Source: Chamaelirium japonicum
Lineage: Eukaryota; Streptophyta; Magnoliopsida; Liliales; Melanthiaceae
Reading direction: 5' to 3'
NCBI GenBank assembly: GCA_947650365.1
Contig: OX393549.1
Coordinates: forward strand, 36,141,335 to 36,205,334
DNA length: 64,000 bases
Shown: piece after piece, positions 1 to 9,489 of the stretch
How the letters are laid out: every line of letters starts with the position of its first letter
Position numbering within the stretch: the stretch's first letter is position 1
Notes under the pieces: generated by a model
Databases searched by the model: none
What the model was told of the DNA's origin: nothing
Seen by the model: the letters and a program-made list of their open reading frames with translations, nothing else
Translations under genes and position numbers: made by a program

Positions 1-245
1 CGGCGATGTAGGCGGGGACCTGGACCCAGGGGAAGTGGCGGAGGACGGCGAAGGCGATGGTGAGGGAGGGGTTGAGGTGGGCCCCGGAGATGTGGCCGGT
101 GGAGAGGATGACGATCATCACCGCCAGCCCCGCCGACGCCGCGTTGCCGATCAGCGTCTCCGCGCCGTTGTACTTCTGGTTCACGATGGGGGGCGGCGGT
201 GGCGCCGAAGATGAGGATGAAGGTGCCCACGAACTCGGCTCCCAG
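1..245 (-). CDS. NIP5;1: NIP5;1/NIP3;1-type boric acid channel (aquaporin family), exon 2, partial
   Basis: Read on the minus strand, this encodes the first transmembrane helix of a nodulin-26-like intrinsic protein (LGAEFVGTFILIF), the conserved IVNQKYNGAETLIGNAA segment, helix 2 and loop B with GHISGAHLNPSLT. The NPS variant of the first NPA box is typical of the NIP5;1/NIP3;1 subgroup, which moves boric acid across the plasma membrane. The exon opens at 245 right after a CAG acceptor (246-248), in phase 0 with exon 1. The rest of exon 2 and later exons lie beyond the left edge. Oddity: the G run at 188-193 is one base longer than the frame allows, so the reading frame breaks between helix 1 and the IVNQKY segment. 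That is either a homopolymer sequencing error or a real inactivating indel. The family call is firm; functionality is open. Confidence 0.88.
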   Translation of the reverse strand, partial: MGAEFVGTFILIFGATAAPHREPEVQRRGDADRQRGVGGAGGDDRHPLHRPHLRGPPQPLPHHRLRRPPPLPLGPGPRLHR

Positions 246-1300
246 CTGCCATCACCACCGCGCGCCATTAGAACATGAAAGGGTTAATGTCCAAATTAGA
301 CGAGTGGAAAAATTTATTAGGGACCCAAAAACAGCGATCGTAAGGGCAAATAGGTCACATGTTTTGGATCTAATCAGAGACCGACACGTACTACAAGAAT
401 GAAAAAGTGGAGATCATCCTTGTCCATCTCCATGATGTAATCATACCAGACACATAAACTAACATTATTGTACGGATTTTTTTATTTTTGAAATTTTTTT
501 ATTCATACCACAAACCTACTTGACATATCCCATTTTCTTCCAAAAAAAAATCAATTATCATCGCTGCCGTCGTCAACCCCAGCATCCGCTTCACCCCTAA
601 CCAGGTCTCCTCCATCCTCGATGAGGTTTTCTGGTCCTACGTCGACTTCATCTCTGAAGCCTTTGTTGGTCTCTTGCTTCTTGGTCTATTCTATACTTAT
701 AACAATGATTCCGGAGACGTTGACCATAACTTCATTGCCCTCTCCATCGGCAGACATCACCCTTGCTGTTGCCCCGAGATCCATCCCCCGCCTGGGCTGC
801 ATCGCCCAACCACAAAACCACCCACGAGCCCCTAGAAGGTCGTTGAGGAATCTCTGATGGTGATGTCTCCGACAGTGTGGAATGAGAGGAAGGAAACGGA
901 TGGAGGTATGAGGTGCGAATCGATTTTTTGGGAGGAAATGGAGTATGCTTTGCTTTGGGATATGAATATATATTTTTTTCTTTTTTTTAAAGAGAACATA
1001 ACTGTCCTAGTTAGAGCTACACTTGTAAATGTACAAGTGCCATTGCACAAGAAAGACCACGATTGATACCTACCAACTTGCACACTATCTTTTTTTTTTT
1101 GTCAAAGATCGAGCATTGTTTCTACCCACAATTGCATGACTTTATCCCACACATGCACCACTTTATTTATAAGCCACACAACATAAGACATGCCCGGATT
1201 CAATTCACGGGAGGAAAATATTGGGGCTAACCACCGGAATGCAATTGTAATTGTTATTGCACGGATGTTTGTGGGATGCATTGAATACCGCATCCCATTC

Positions 1301-1302
<2 letters not shown>

Positions 1303-1352
<50 letters not shown>
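1303..1352. repeat. (GA)n microsatellite
   Basis: Uninterrupted GA array of about 25 units inside the NIP intron. Confidence 0.97.
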
Positions 1353-1357
<5 letters not shown>

Positions 1358-1470
1358 TGGATAGTGCTTTGTAACACAAACCAAATAAGACCCACATCAC
1401 ATTTATCCTTACATTAAGTCATAGATAGTAATAGGAGAATTTAAAACTTCTATTAATTTTTTTAAATAGT

Positions 1471-1650
1471 AGTTGGTACCGAATTGCATAATTTGGTACC
1501 ATACCGAATCAATCTCCACCATCCATCTCATTTTCCTTGCATCCTAGCTGTGAGAGTATTATTCTAGGGGACATGGGTTGAACCCTAGGTGGATGATGCC
1601 AGTGATCCACCCATAAGACCATCGGATGGTTCATATGAAATTCGGTAGGG
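1471..1650 (+). repeat. MITE-like repeat, family 'GGTACCGAA', copy 1
   Basis: Starts near GGTACCGAATTG and ends near AAATTCGGTAGG. The middle (CTCCACCATC, CTCATTTTCC, GCATCCT, ATTATTCTAGGGG) is shared with 9063-9258. The GGTACC ends are roughly inverted to one another, suggesting a short TIR element. This copy is more degraded at its right end than the other. Confidence 0.55.
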
Positions 1651-3486
1651 CAAGGAAGAGGTTATCATAGAATTTTTCTAAATTCTGCTATATAAAAAAA
1701 TCCCACTATTAATGCTATTAATGAAAACAACCACCTCTCAAAATCTTCGTATAAAAAGCTAGAGATTTTTTTCTCGAGCTAGTTTAAAAAAATAAATTCT
1801 AAGTTGTTCTTCCTATTAGTTTCTAGCTAGGTCAAATGTCATACCGGCTAACAGTTTTTTTCTTTTCCCTCCTCTAAAATCTGCCATTGCCGATGCACGG
1901 CGCAGGCCGCCACCCTCCTTCTCCGCTGGCCCGCATGTGTAGCCAATGCAGCCCCCTCTCATGCAAGCCGTCGACCTGCTCCTCCTCTGAGGATCTGTGC
2001 CAGGGCCTGCACCAGCATCGTGGACGAAGGGTTTCGGCGGTTTCAATGGAGGGGCGAATAAATTATTTAAAAGACGAGTAATGCTATTCGAACAATCTCC
2101 ATCGACAAAACACATTGACAAACCAGACCCATGAACTGGTGGTGGGGCCCAGGTCTCAGTACGTGATCGGCGCTAGCCGGAAAAACCTAGGGTTTGGATG
2201 ATATTTTGGTAGGAGTATACTTTTGAGATTATATTTTAAAAAATAACTAGCAAAATAATTGGATAGGGAGAGGTAGTCATTGAATAAAGAAGTGATGAAG
2301 TTGGGAAGCGGATCGGGCATGCAAGGAAGCAGGCTTCGACCACTTTTTATTAAAACTTATCTGCAGACTGCAGACTTCTTAGGGGGGCGGCCGAGCCCAG
2401 ACAAAGAAGAAGGTAGTAGGTAAGGTAATACGAGAGGACCAAATCCTCACGAATCTTTTTTTTTTTCTAGCCCGGCCCAAAATTCAGCCTCCGGGCCCAC
2501 CAACCAGCCCGGCCCTACCAAATTCCAATCAGGGGCCTCAATCATGTCACGGGTTTCTTCCTTTATTTATTTTGGGCCTGGACATCATCCAACCTCCGCT
2601 CACGACGGGTATAACATAAATTTGGATTCGGATATTTGGATTTTCTCCGAGAGTTAATGCAAATATCTAGATGTGATTGCAGCAAATTAAAAAAAAAAGG
2701 GATAATATGTCTTAGGTTCCCGACAACAAATCGATGGGATGAAAAGGACAGCTAGAAAATCAGCTCTTGCCTAAGATCTCTAGTTGAATAAAAATGGATA
2801 CCAAAAGACCAAATCACCATCTGTCTCCCTTTCTTTTGTTTCTCTCGATCATCGGAGAGATCAACGGAGTTGGCGGTGACGCAGGGGGCGGAGAAGTTCA
2901 GTTTAGAGTTAGGTCTAGGATTTCTAAATCTAGGGTTCATACCATGACCTATAGATCTTAGGGTTTAGGTCTGGTTTAATTTTAGAAAGAAGTGACATGA
3001 AATCTAAATTTGAAGTACAATGAGGGGTATTTTCGTCCTAACAATATAGCCATCATTTAGGCTAGTTGATATTGTAGACCTGGGACCTATCACTAGTTCC
3101 CCCACCCTCTCCACAAAAAAAAAAAAAAAAGTTATTTAGCCTCCTGCTCTATCCTCCCCGGGGCAAGCCACCCTAAGGTGGAACTGAAAGCCACGGTCGA
3201 CTCCTGCATGCAGCCTCGAACGGTGAATCACACTTATAAGATGGCTGTGATCGGATGCCATCCATTGTTGAGTGCATCAGACGGCTCCCAACAACCAGTG
3301 AGCATTGGCTAAGTGGAGAGGAGTCGAACTCCACAAAGCACTGCTCACTGCAAAATGTGGTGCGTCATCTTAATTTGGAGCCTTGCTAACCTGAGCCGAT
3401 TGGATAAATAAGGATTTGATAAGGGGTTTCCCTCTGTTTGTCTGCTTCGATTCCATCAACTTTAACATAAAGGTGAGATGAAGGAA

Positions 3487-3502
3487 GGGGGGGGGGGGGG
3501 GG
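3487..3502. repeat. Poly(G) run
   Basis: About 16 consecutive G in the intron. It is G on the plus strand, hence C in the sense direction of the NIP pre-mRNA. Such runs are prone to length error. Confidence 0.9.
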
Positions 3503-4267
3503 TGGATAAAAGGTCCGCATGCAGCTGAACAAAGAAAGTTCTGTTCCGGATCCGGGCCGATTGTGTTGCCCATGCAATTGGATAGTGACAAGCCTAAACG
3601 AATAATACGTAGACAAAAGCCAAAACGAATTAATCAAACGAATTATTCGTCAGCAGATGTCTGGAGTTGCGGATGGGGAGACGCAACCGATTTAGATGTC
3701 GAATTATTCATCAAATCATGGACCGTTCCAATCGTCCGAAAATTATTCGGTCGCTTGTGAATTGTTTCGCATCTACGCCGAATTCTTCGGAATTCTTGTG
3801 TACTCCCAATTTCAAAATTAAACAATCCAGATCGGATCCACCGCCCATTTTTTCCGTCAGACAAATCCGGTTCGTCCACTTGTATTGCCTCACTTGGTGA
3901 CTATGAATAGTACATAGAAGATGAAAGCATAGTAAAACAAGTAGTGCCCCCCCCTACGACTTGTTGAGTTGTTGCTGTCCATGAAGTTGTTAAAAAAAAA
4001 TTTTATTAGAAAAATAGAAAATGGTATTCAGGTTTCCATCCGGATCGAGCCATCCAGATGTGACACTGATCATAGCCGTTCATTTCACCTGTTCCAGAGT
4101 AGTGATCAGGCAAATGGACGGTTCTGGTCAGGTGCCAAATCCCTACCCCTTCAGGGCTAATTAATATTAGGATAAATTACACATGGACCTCCTATAGTTT
4201 GATGGATTATCGCTTACACCAACTCATTTTTAAAATCCTACAAATGCTCCTTAATTATTTTAAAAAG

Positions 4268-4498
4268 GGTTATTTTAACTTTACCCCCCAAATTTTGCCT
4301 TGAAATAGACTTTACCCCGCAAAACTAACTGTTCCGTCGGCTCATCATCTAGGAAAAAGGGTGAGCTGACAGAAAAGAGACAAAGTTTTGGGAGATGAGT
4401 GACGAAACAATTAGTTTTGGGGGGAAAGTCTAATTAATGAAAAATAGGGGGTAAAGTCTAATTCAAAGCAAATTTGGGGGGCAAAGTCAAAATAATCC
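4268..4498. mobile_element. 231-bp MULE-like MITE nested in the outer TIR element
   Basis: Terminal inverted repeats of about 55 bp (GGTTATTTTAACTTTACCCC on the left against GGATTATTTTGACTTTGCCC on the right strand), flanked by a perfect 9-bp duplication TTTAAAAAG at 4259-4267 and 4499-4507. The 9-bp duplication and long TIRs point to the Mutator superfamily. Non-coding. Confidence 0.82.
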
Positions 4499-4506
4499 TT
4501 TAAAAA

Positions 4507-5635
4507 GGGAAATTTTATTCATACCCCAAAAATCTGTAATTAGCCCCCGTATCCCTAGCGTTTCTCAATAACTTACTCAACAATCCTTTAATACCAACAC
4601 TGCCCTTTTTTCTATACCCCAAACCCCAAAGCCCCTGCTCAGCGTCTTTTGTACCCCAACCCAACCCAATGTTCGTTTAAACTTAGCCCACGCCCAACTC
4701 GTCAGGTTGTGCGGGGTGGGTTCGGGTTAACCCGCCCAAAATCGGGTTGGGTTCGGGTTGGCCCGCCCAAGTTGCAGCTAGGGGTGGCAATGAGTCGTGT
4801 CGTGTCGGGTTGGGTTCATGTCATGTCTAGTTTCGTGTCGTGTCCAAAACCCCTAGACACGGACCCGGGCCCGGCCCGTTTAACTAATCGTGTCTAGATC
4901 CTAAACCCGTACCCGACTCGCTAATAAACAGGTAGACCCGATAAGACCCGTTTACCACCCGGATCTATTCAGTTGACCCGATCCGACCCAATCCGACTTG
5001 ACCCGACCTGACCCGAAAGACCCACTGGTTTTATATATTATAGTATCGGATTGCTGGTAGACCCAACCCGACCCGACCCGACATGACCTATTGAATACTA
5101 AACGGGTCTTCCTGGGTCTACTGTGTCCAGACCCTAAACCCGGACCCGACCCGTTTAATAAACGGGTCTATCGTGTCGACCCGTTTACGACCCGAACCCG
5201 TTTAGCCTTGACCCAGACCCGCTAACTTCGTGTCGGGTCCTGTCGGGTCGAGGAGAAATGATTCGGGTTGGGCTCGGATTAGCCCGCCCAAATTCGGGTT
5301 GGGTTCGGGTTGGACTCGGGTTGGATTCAGGTTGGCCCGCCCAAGTTGCAGCTCTACTTTTGCCTTCAAGTATCAGCCAACTTCATGGGGTTTATTTAAG
5401 AGTGGGGTGTATTCAAGAGTGCATATAATTAGGATATATTTAAGGGGGTATGTGTTTGATTGGGGTATAATCAAGTTGGGGCGGGCCATTTAATTGGGGT
5501 GTATTGAAGGTGGGGTGTAAGGGGGAAGGGTATTTTTGGGATAGGAATGGGGTATGAAAAAAAAAAATGGGGTGTATTCAAGTTTGTTGGAAATGGGGGC
5601 TAATTACAGATTTATGGGGTATGAATAATATTTCC
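4507..5635. mobile_element. 1.1-kb TIR element B, copy 1, adjacent to the MITE and sharing its target motif
   Basis: Left end GGGAAATTTTATTCATACCC and right end (reverse complement GGAAATATTATTCATACCCC) form TIRs of about 45 bp. Flanks CTTTAAAAA at 4498-4506 and 5636-5644 read as a 9-bp target duplication, so TTTAAAAA occurs three times around two abutting elements. The interior is mostly GGGTTCGGGTTGG-type repeats and an embedded hAT-like segment (4779 to about 5240). A second, right-truncated copy is at 54282. Confidence 0.75.
4779..5240. mobile_element. hAT-like ACCCG-rich element embedded in element B (right end truncated)
   Basis: Begins TAGGGGTGGCAATG like the complete copy at 10349-10805 and shares its GTGTCGTGTCTAGTTTCG and CCCGTTTAACTAATCGTGTC blocks, but loses the terminal TTGCCAGCCCTA end. 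The same truncated segment lies at the same place in the second copy of element B (54570), so it was captured before element B amplified. Confidence 0.7.
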
Positions 5636-5813
5636 CTTTAAAAAACATATCCCTTGCACCCCCTTCCAGGGGGCTTCGGGGGTGGGTTCTATATGTATAG
5701 TGTTTCAAACAATAAGGGAGTATTTGTAGGGTTTTAAAAATTAGCGGGTGTAAGTGATAATCGGTCAAACTATAGGGGTCTATGTGTAATTTATCCCTAA
5801 ATATTATAAATAA

Positions 5814-5815
<2 letters not shown>

Positions 5816-5848
<33 letters not shown>
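5816..5848. repeat. (AT)n microsatellite
   Basis: Pure AT array of about 16 units just beyond the right end of the outer TIR element. Confidence 0.95.
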
Positions 5849-5851
<3 letters not shown>

Positions 5852-6062
5852 AGATTAATATTTAAGTAATCTAATAAAAAACACAAGTTGACCTTTTAAA
5901 TAAAATAAACAAAAGGCAGGGGCGTAGGAGTTATGACCGCATGAATCTTTTTTCTACGTGTTAGCAGAATAATAAATAGAATGCGTTATGCGCGACGACT
6001 AAAACACCGCGAATATTTGATGGGGTGTGTGTGTGTGTGTGTGTTGGGACACACGTGCGTAC

Positions 6063-6278
6063 CTTCCTGGTGAGGGACACGTCCGGCCTGGGGATATCGG
6101 TGAAGCACGTGTGAGGGGAGGTCCAGGCGTCCAACGGCAGGCACCTGCTGCACCGCGGCATCGACTTCCTATCGTACGACAGCGAGTCGACCCGGAGGGA
6201 CGAGAACAGGGGCGCGCCGGGGGTCCCCGGCGTCGCCGGCGCCGATGCATGCGGGGTTCCGGCCTCCGATTCTGCCAT
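6063..6278 (-). CDS. NIP5;1: NIP5;1/NIP3;1-type boric acid channel, exon 1
   Basis: 72 codons from ATG (6276-6278) to AAG followed by a GT donor. The cytosolic N-terminus has the features of this subgroup: a TPGTPGAPLF stretch, the RVDSLSYDRKSMPRC block, a Cys-rich CSRCLP segment, CFTDIPRPDVSLTRK just before the first helix, and GC-rich codon use. It joins in phase 0 to LGAEFVGTF at 245. The open frame continues past the donor into a GT dinucleotide run (a run of His-Thr), but that is intron. The ATG is preferred because the frame begins with MAES and because the leader upstream holds AUG-stop elements rather than an extended coding frame. Expression, if like known family members, would be in boron-limited roots; that is inference from the family. 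Confidence 0.87.
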
Positions 6279-6330
6279 TGCTGATAATCTCTCTCTTTGG
6301 GTTTTTTTTTTTTTTTTTGGTGGGTAATAC

Positions 6331-6342
6331 CTAAGGATACAT
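6331..6342 (-). promoter_or_regulatory. Short upstream ORF (ATG + 2 codons + TAG) in NIP 5' leader
   Basis: Minus-strand ATGTATCCTTAG, 64 nt upstream of the main ATG. It is the nearest of three upstream ATGs I find between the main ATG and the presumed transcription start. Effect unknown; it could reduce initiation. Confidence 0.45.
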
Positions 6343-6422
6343 GATGAACAAAGCTGGAATTTTAATTTTAATTTTTTTTTTTTGGGGTTGGGTGTGGATT
6401 GATGGGAAATAGAGGGCCGGGA

Positions 6423-6428
6423 TTACAT
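6423..6428 (-). promoter_or_regulatory. AUG-stop element (ATGTAA), proximal copy
   Basis: The minus strand reads ATGTAA, a start codon followed directly by a stop, with its A 150 nt upstream of the main ATG. In Arabidopsis NIP5;1, AUGUAA in the 5' UTR stalls ribosomes and destabilises mRNA when boron is high (established knowledge). Its presence in the leader of this orthologue is seen directly; function here is inferred. The context TC-ATGTAA-TC is shared with the distal copy. Confidence 0.72.
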
Positions 6429-6583
6429 GATATGAGGGTTTTTATAAATTTTTTTCTAAGGAAGAAGGGTAGAAGAGCAAGCCAGCCTAATGGGAACTAG
6501 AAATGGGGGGGTATTTTTGGTATTTTCCTTTTTTTTTTTTTTGGGTTTTTTTTGGGATTGGATTGATGGACAATGGGCTGAGA

Positions 6584-6589
6584 TTACAT
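6584..6589 (-). promoter_or_regulatory. AUG-stop element (ATGTAA), distal copy
   Basis: Second ATGTAA on the minus strand, its A 311 nt upstream of the main ATG. It sits in a segment duplicated from the proximal one: both copies read roughly TAAAA(A/G)CC, then ATGTAATC, then a GGATTGATGG-like motif (on the plus strand). The position is close to where I recall the functional Arabidopsis element to be. Confidence 0.72.
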
Positions 6590-6750
6590 GCTGGAAAGGC
6601 TTTTATAAGGGTTTTGCTAAGGAATGAGGGAGAGATTACCCAGTTTGAACAGGCCGGAGATCGCTACTCAAACCTGGTAAGGATCGAAGGAGAAGCTGGG
6701 GTTGAGGGGAGCCTGGGATGCAGCTTTGGGCTTTGGGGGAACCCTTGTAG

Positions 6751-6852
6751 AGAGAGAGAGGAGAGAGAGAGAGATGAGTGAGAGAGATGAGTGATAATGG
6801 TGAGGAGAGGGGGGTTGGGGGTTTTGGAGGTGGGAGGCTGTTGAATATAAGG
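6751..6852 (-). promoter_or_regulatory. Possible NIP core promoter and CT-rich leader
   Basis: On the minus strand a TATA-like CCTTATATTC lies at 6843-6852, followed by a CT-rich tract (6750-6790) typical of plant 5' UTR starts. A start near 6815 would give a leader of about 540 nt. This is pattern-based only. I see nothing recognisable in 6890-7310 upstream. Confidence 0.35.
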
Positions 6853-7310
6853 GGGAGGAGTGGGAGAGAGAGGGTCAATGGCTTCCAGTCACAGCTACTG
6901 CCCATCTCATCAAATGATTCATTGAAAACTGGAATGAGTGTTGGTTTTACTAAAATACCCTCCATTATTTCTGAAGCATCTTTATTGTGCGTCATGCCCG
7001 CTGTGTTGCTGATTAAATTACAAAAACCATGCTTTTTTTTTTAAAAAAAATGAGTGCCAGCAACTTTGCCAGACTTTAGCTTGCCAACCTAACGTGGCAA
7101 CCGATCACAGCGGTCCGTTTACCCCGACTGTTGGCATTGGGCGCAATTCGCTGGTCGAGACTAGGGCAGTGGATGGCTGTGATCGTGCCAAATCAAGTTG
7201 GCAAAACGGGTTGACGGAATACCATTTTCCTCTATAAATAATACGGTTTGCGCGTGTTTATTTATATATTTTATTTTCTTAAGAAATGTGTCGAGGGAGA
7301 TGTACTTGGA

Positions 7311-8330
7311 CAAGAGCTATATTTTGTTCCAAGCTTCTGTATTAGAAAAAATTTTACTCCAACAAGGGATCGCTCCAGATCAGTGTTATCAGAATCGGAT
7401 CGGACCAATTGATTGGATCGGGGAACCGGTGATACGGATCCTCGATCGGTTCGGTTGATAGATCAGATCGAAAATGATCATAAACTGGTAAAACTTGAGT
7501 GAACCGGTCGGTTGTCTGCAGACCCGTGCGACCTGACTCGTTTAAAATTCCGTAGCGACCTGGTCCGTTTAAAAAGGAAAATCGTGCGATTCTCGACCAA
7601 TTCTCTGTTGATCTTGAGCGGTGAGACTTGTGACTCCTGAGAGAAACCCTAGGGCTGTCGATGCCTCTCTGCGGCGATATCGACGGTCGCACAAAGTCAG
7701 CCGCCGGTCCCTCTCTGCTGACGCCGCGCGAAGCCGGCTGCCGGTTTCTCTCTGTCGACACCGCACAAAGTCGGCCACCGGTGCATCTCTGCGGCGATCT
7801 TAACTAGAGCTATTTTATTCCAAGCTTCTGAATTAGGAAAAATTTTGCTCCAAGAAGGGATCGCTCCATATCAGTGTTATCAGAATCGAATCGGATCGGT
7901 TGGTCGGACCAGGGAACCGATGATCCGAATCCTCGATCGGTTTGGTTGATAGAACAGATAAAAAATGCTCATAAACTGGTGAAACATGAGTGAACCGATC
8001 GGTTATCTGCAGACCTGTGCGACTTGGCTCGTTTACAAACCCGCAGTGATCCGGTCCGTTTAAAAAGGAAAATCATGCGATCCTCGACCGATTCTCTGTC
8101 GATCTTGAGTGGTGAGACTCGCGACTCCCGAGATAAACCTGAGGGCTGCCGGAGCCTCTTTGCGGCGATATCGACTGACTGAAGCCGGCCGCCGGTCCCT
8201 CTCGACTGACGCCGCACGAAGCCGGTCGTCGGTGCCTCTATGTCGACTACCGCACGAAGCCGGTCGCCGGTTTCTCTCTGTCGACACCGCACAAAGTCGG
8301 CCACCGGTGCATCTCTGTGGCGATCTTGAC
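7311..8330. repeat. Tandem duplication of about 0.5 kb across a hAT end and its flank
   Basis: 7311-7801 and 7805-8330 align from GAGCTAT...TTCCAAGCTTCTG through the hAT left end (CAGTGTTATCAGAATCG) to a GC-rich minisatellite ending GTGCATCTCTG.GGCGATCTT. Because the copied unit includes about 70 bp of host flank, the duplication happened after the transposon inserted. The minisatellite (units of about 45-50 bp such as CGCACAAAGTCGGCCACCGG) gives long spurious open frames on both strands. Confidence 0.8.
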
Positions 8331-8554
8331 CGACTGCCGCACGAAGCCGGTCGTCGGTGCCTCTCTGCCGACGCCAACTTCTGCATGATGTCAGGCCGCC
8401 GGGTGCCGCTTTGCCGACTGCCACCAGGTGCCGCCTGCTGATGCCGCACACCGCACTGCTGACCGGTTCAACCGGTTGACCCGACGGTTGAATCAGAAAC
8501 CCATGACCTGGGCTTTAGACCGGGTCAATGTCCGATCCGAATATGATATCATTG
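7381..8554. mobile_element. hAT-like non-autonomous element with internal duplication
   Basis: Left end CAGTGTTATCAGAATCGGAT; the right end reads, on the other strand, CAATGATATCATATTCGGAT. Flanks CTCCAGAT (7373-7380) and CTCTAGAT (8555-8562) fit an 8-bp hAT duplication with one mismatch. No transposase is present. The interior is the tandem duplication listed separately. From 8563 to 9050 I see no recognisable feature. Confidence 0.7.
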
Positions 8555-9062
8555 CTCTAGATGCTCAGTGATGCATTTGGATCGATCGTTCCCTGATGTG
8601 TAAGGAAAAAAGAGAGCAGTATGATGTGTAGGAAAGGTTTGGATGACATGCACTGGTCATTGTTGGGTGTACAGTCCAGATTAGACTACTCTTTATGAAC
8701 GATCCAGATGCATCCCGTTGGAGGGAAAAAAAAAAAACATGAGCTTTGGCTATCTCCTATGTCGGCAAACCGACACAGCTGCTTATTGGGTTTTCTCAAG
8801 GTTTATGCATTGTACTTCGCACCAACCGGTGTTGGAGCGCATGACTCCAGCACCCGATGTGAACCGTTGGATGAATGTCACTAGTAACATCTAGTCGTTT
8901 GGAGTTCACGGAATATCACTAGCCCGCATGAATATCACTAGTGGCATTCAAACTTATTAACGGCTGAATATCATTGGTGACATTCATCTGACGGTTCACA
9001 TCGGGGGCTGGAGCCACACGTGCCAACACTGGGTTGGTGGGAAATAATGTTCTTTTAAGTAT

Positions 9063-9258
9063 GGGTTCCACTATGGTACCGAATTGAAAAATTGGGTACC
9101 GTGTCAAACCCATCTCCACCATCAATCTCATTTTCCATGTATCCTGGTGGTGGGAGCATTATTCTAGGGGCCATGGGATGATTCCAAGGGGATGCTTGAG
9201 ATCAACCATAGGGCCATACGATGGTCCCGATTTCGGTACGGTACCGAAGTGGGTCCTA
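9063..9258 (+). mobile_element. MITE-like repeat, family 'GGTACCGAA', copy 2
   Basis: Ends GGGTTCCACTATGGTACCGAA and TTCGGTACGGTACCGAAGTGGGTCC are imperfect inverted repeats of about 20 bp. The interior matches 1471-1650. No clear target duplication was found, so the superfamily is unknown. 9260-9490 is AT-rich with nothing recognised. Confidence 0.6.
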
Positions 9259-9489
9259 TAGAATTTTGTGTTAGGCTTAAAAAACAGAGTTCGTATAACA
9301 TTTAGTCTCATCTTAAATTTCTATTTATAATAAGTCCACCAATACGACTATTAATTACATAAAGCATAATCCTCTGTCAATTATTTTGATCGCAAATGAT
9401 TCAATTTTAACCGTTTTGGATAACGATTTTTTTTAAAATAACATAAATACACATAGTATCCTCCCACATTAAATAACGGTAGATGATAC

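Larger units (their letters stand above)
4170..5797. mobile_element. TIR DNA transposon, non-autonomous, MULE-like (outer element)
   Basis: The left end GGATAAATTACACATGGACC and the reverse complement of the right end (GGATAAATTACACATAGACC) match for about 85 bp with few mismatches, giving long terminal inverted repeats. The flanks TTAATATTA (4161-4169) and TAAATATTA (5798-5806) fit a 9-bp target duplication with one mismatch, as in Mutator-like elements. It has no transposase; its interior is filled by two later insertions. Confidence 0.75.
246..6062 (-). other. Large TE-filled intron 1 of the NIP gene
   Basis: The boundaries are a GT donor after the exon-1 codon AAG (GT = 6061-6062 on the minus strand) and an AG acceptor at 246-247; both exon ends are phase 0, so the protein joins cleanly. 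At 5,817 bp the intron is very long for this family, and most identifiable content is transposon-derived: a GA array at 1303, a MITE-like copy at 1471, a G run at 3487, and a 1.6 kb TIR element with nested elements at 4170-5797. I recognise nothing in 250-1300 (apart from a weak open frame at about 546-839), 1690-3480, 3510-4160 and 5850-6062. Confidence 0.8.
6371..6650 (-). repeat. Duplicated 5'-leader segment carrying the AUG-stops
   Basis: 6371-6475 and 6530-6650 share, in order on the plus strand, a T run, GGGTTGGG/GGGATTGG, GATTGATGG, GATTACATG, GG(C/T)TTTTATAA and CTAAGGAA. The duplication explains why two AUG-stops exist. Confidence 0.6.

Noticed and set aside
57-402. Plus-strand open frames over the NIP exon 2
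   Set aside because: They are antisense to a clearly conserved aquaporin exon and match nothing themselves.
5961-6062. C-terminal extension of the exon-1 frame (His-Thr repeat)
   Set aside because: It lies beyond a good GT donor at a conserved splice position; the repeat is a translated GT/CA dinucleotide array.
7354-8451. Arg-rich open frames on both strands
   Set aside because: Produced by a GC-rich minisatellite within a hAT-like element; no protein family and both strands open alike.
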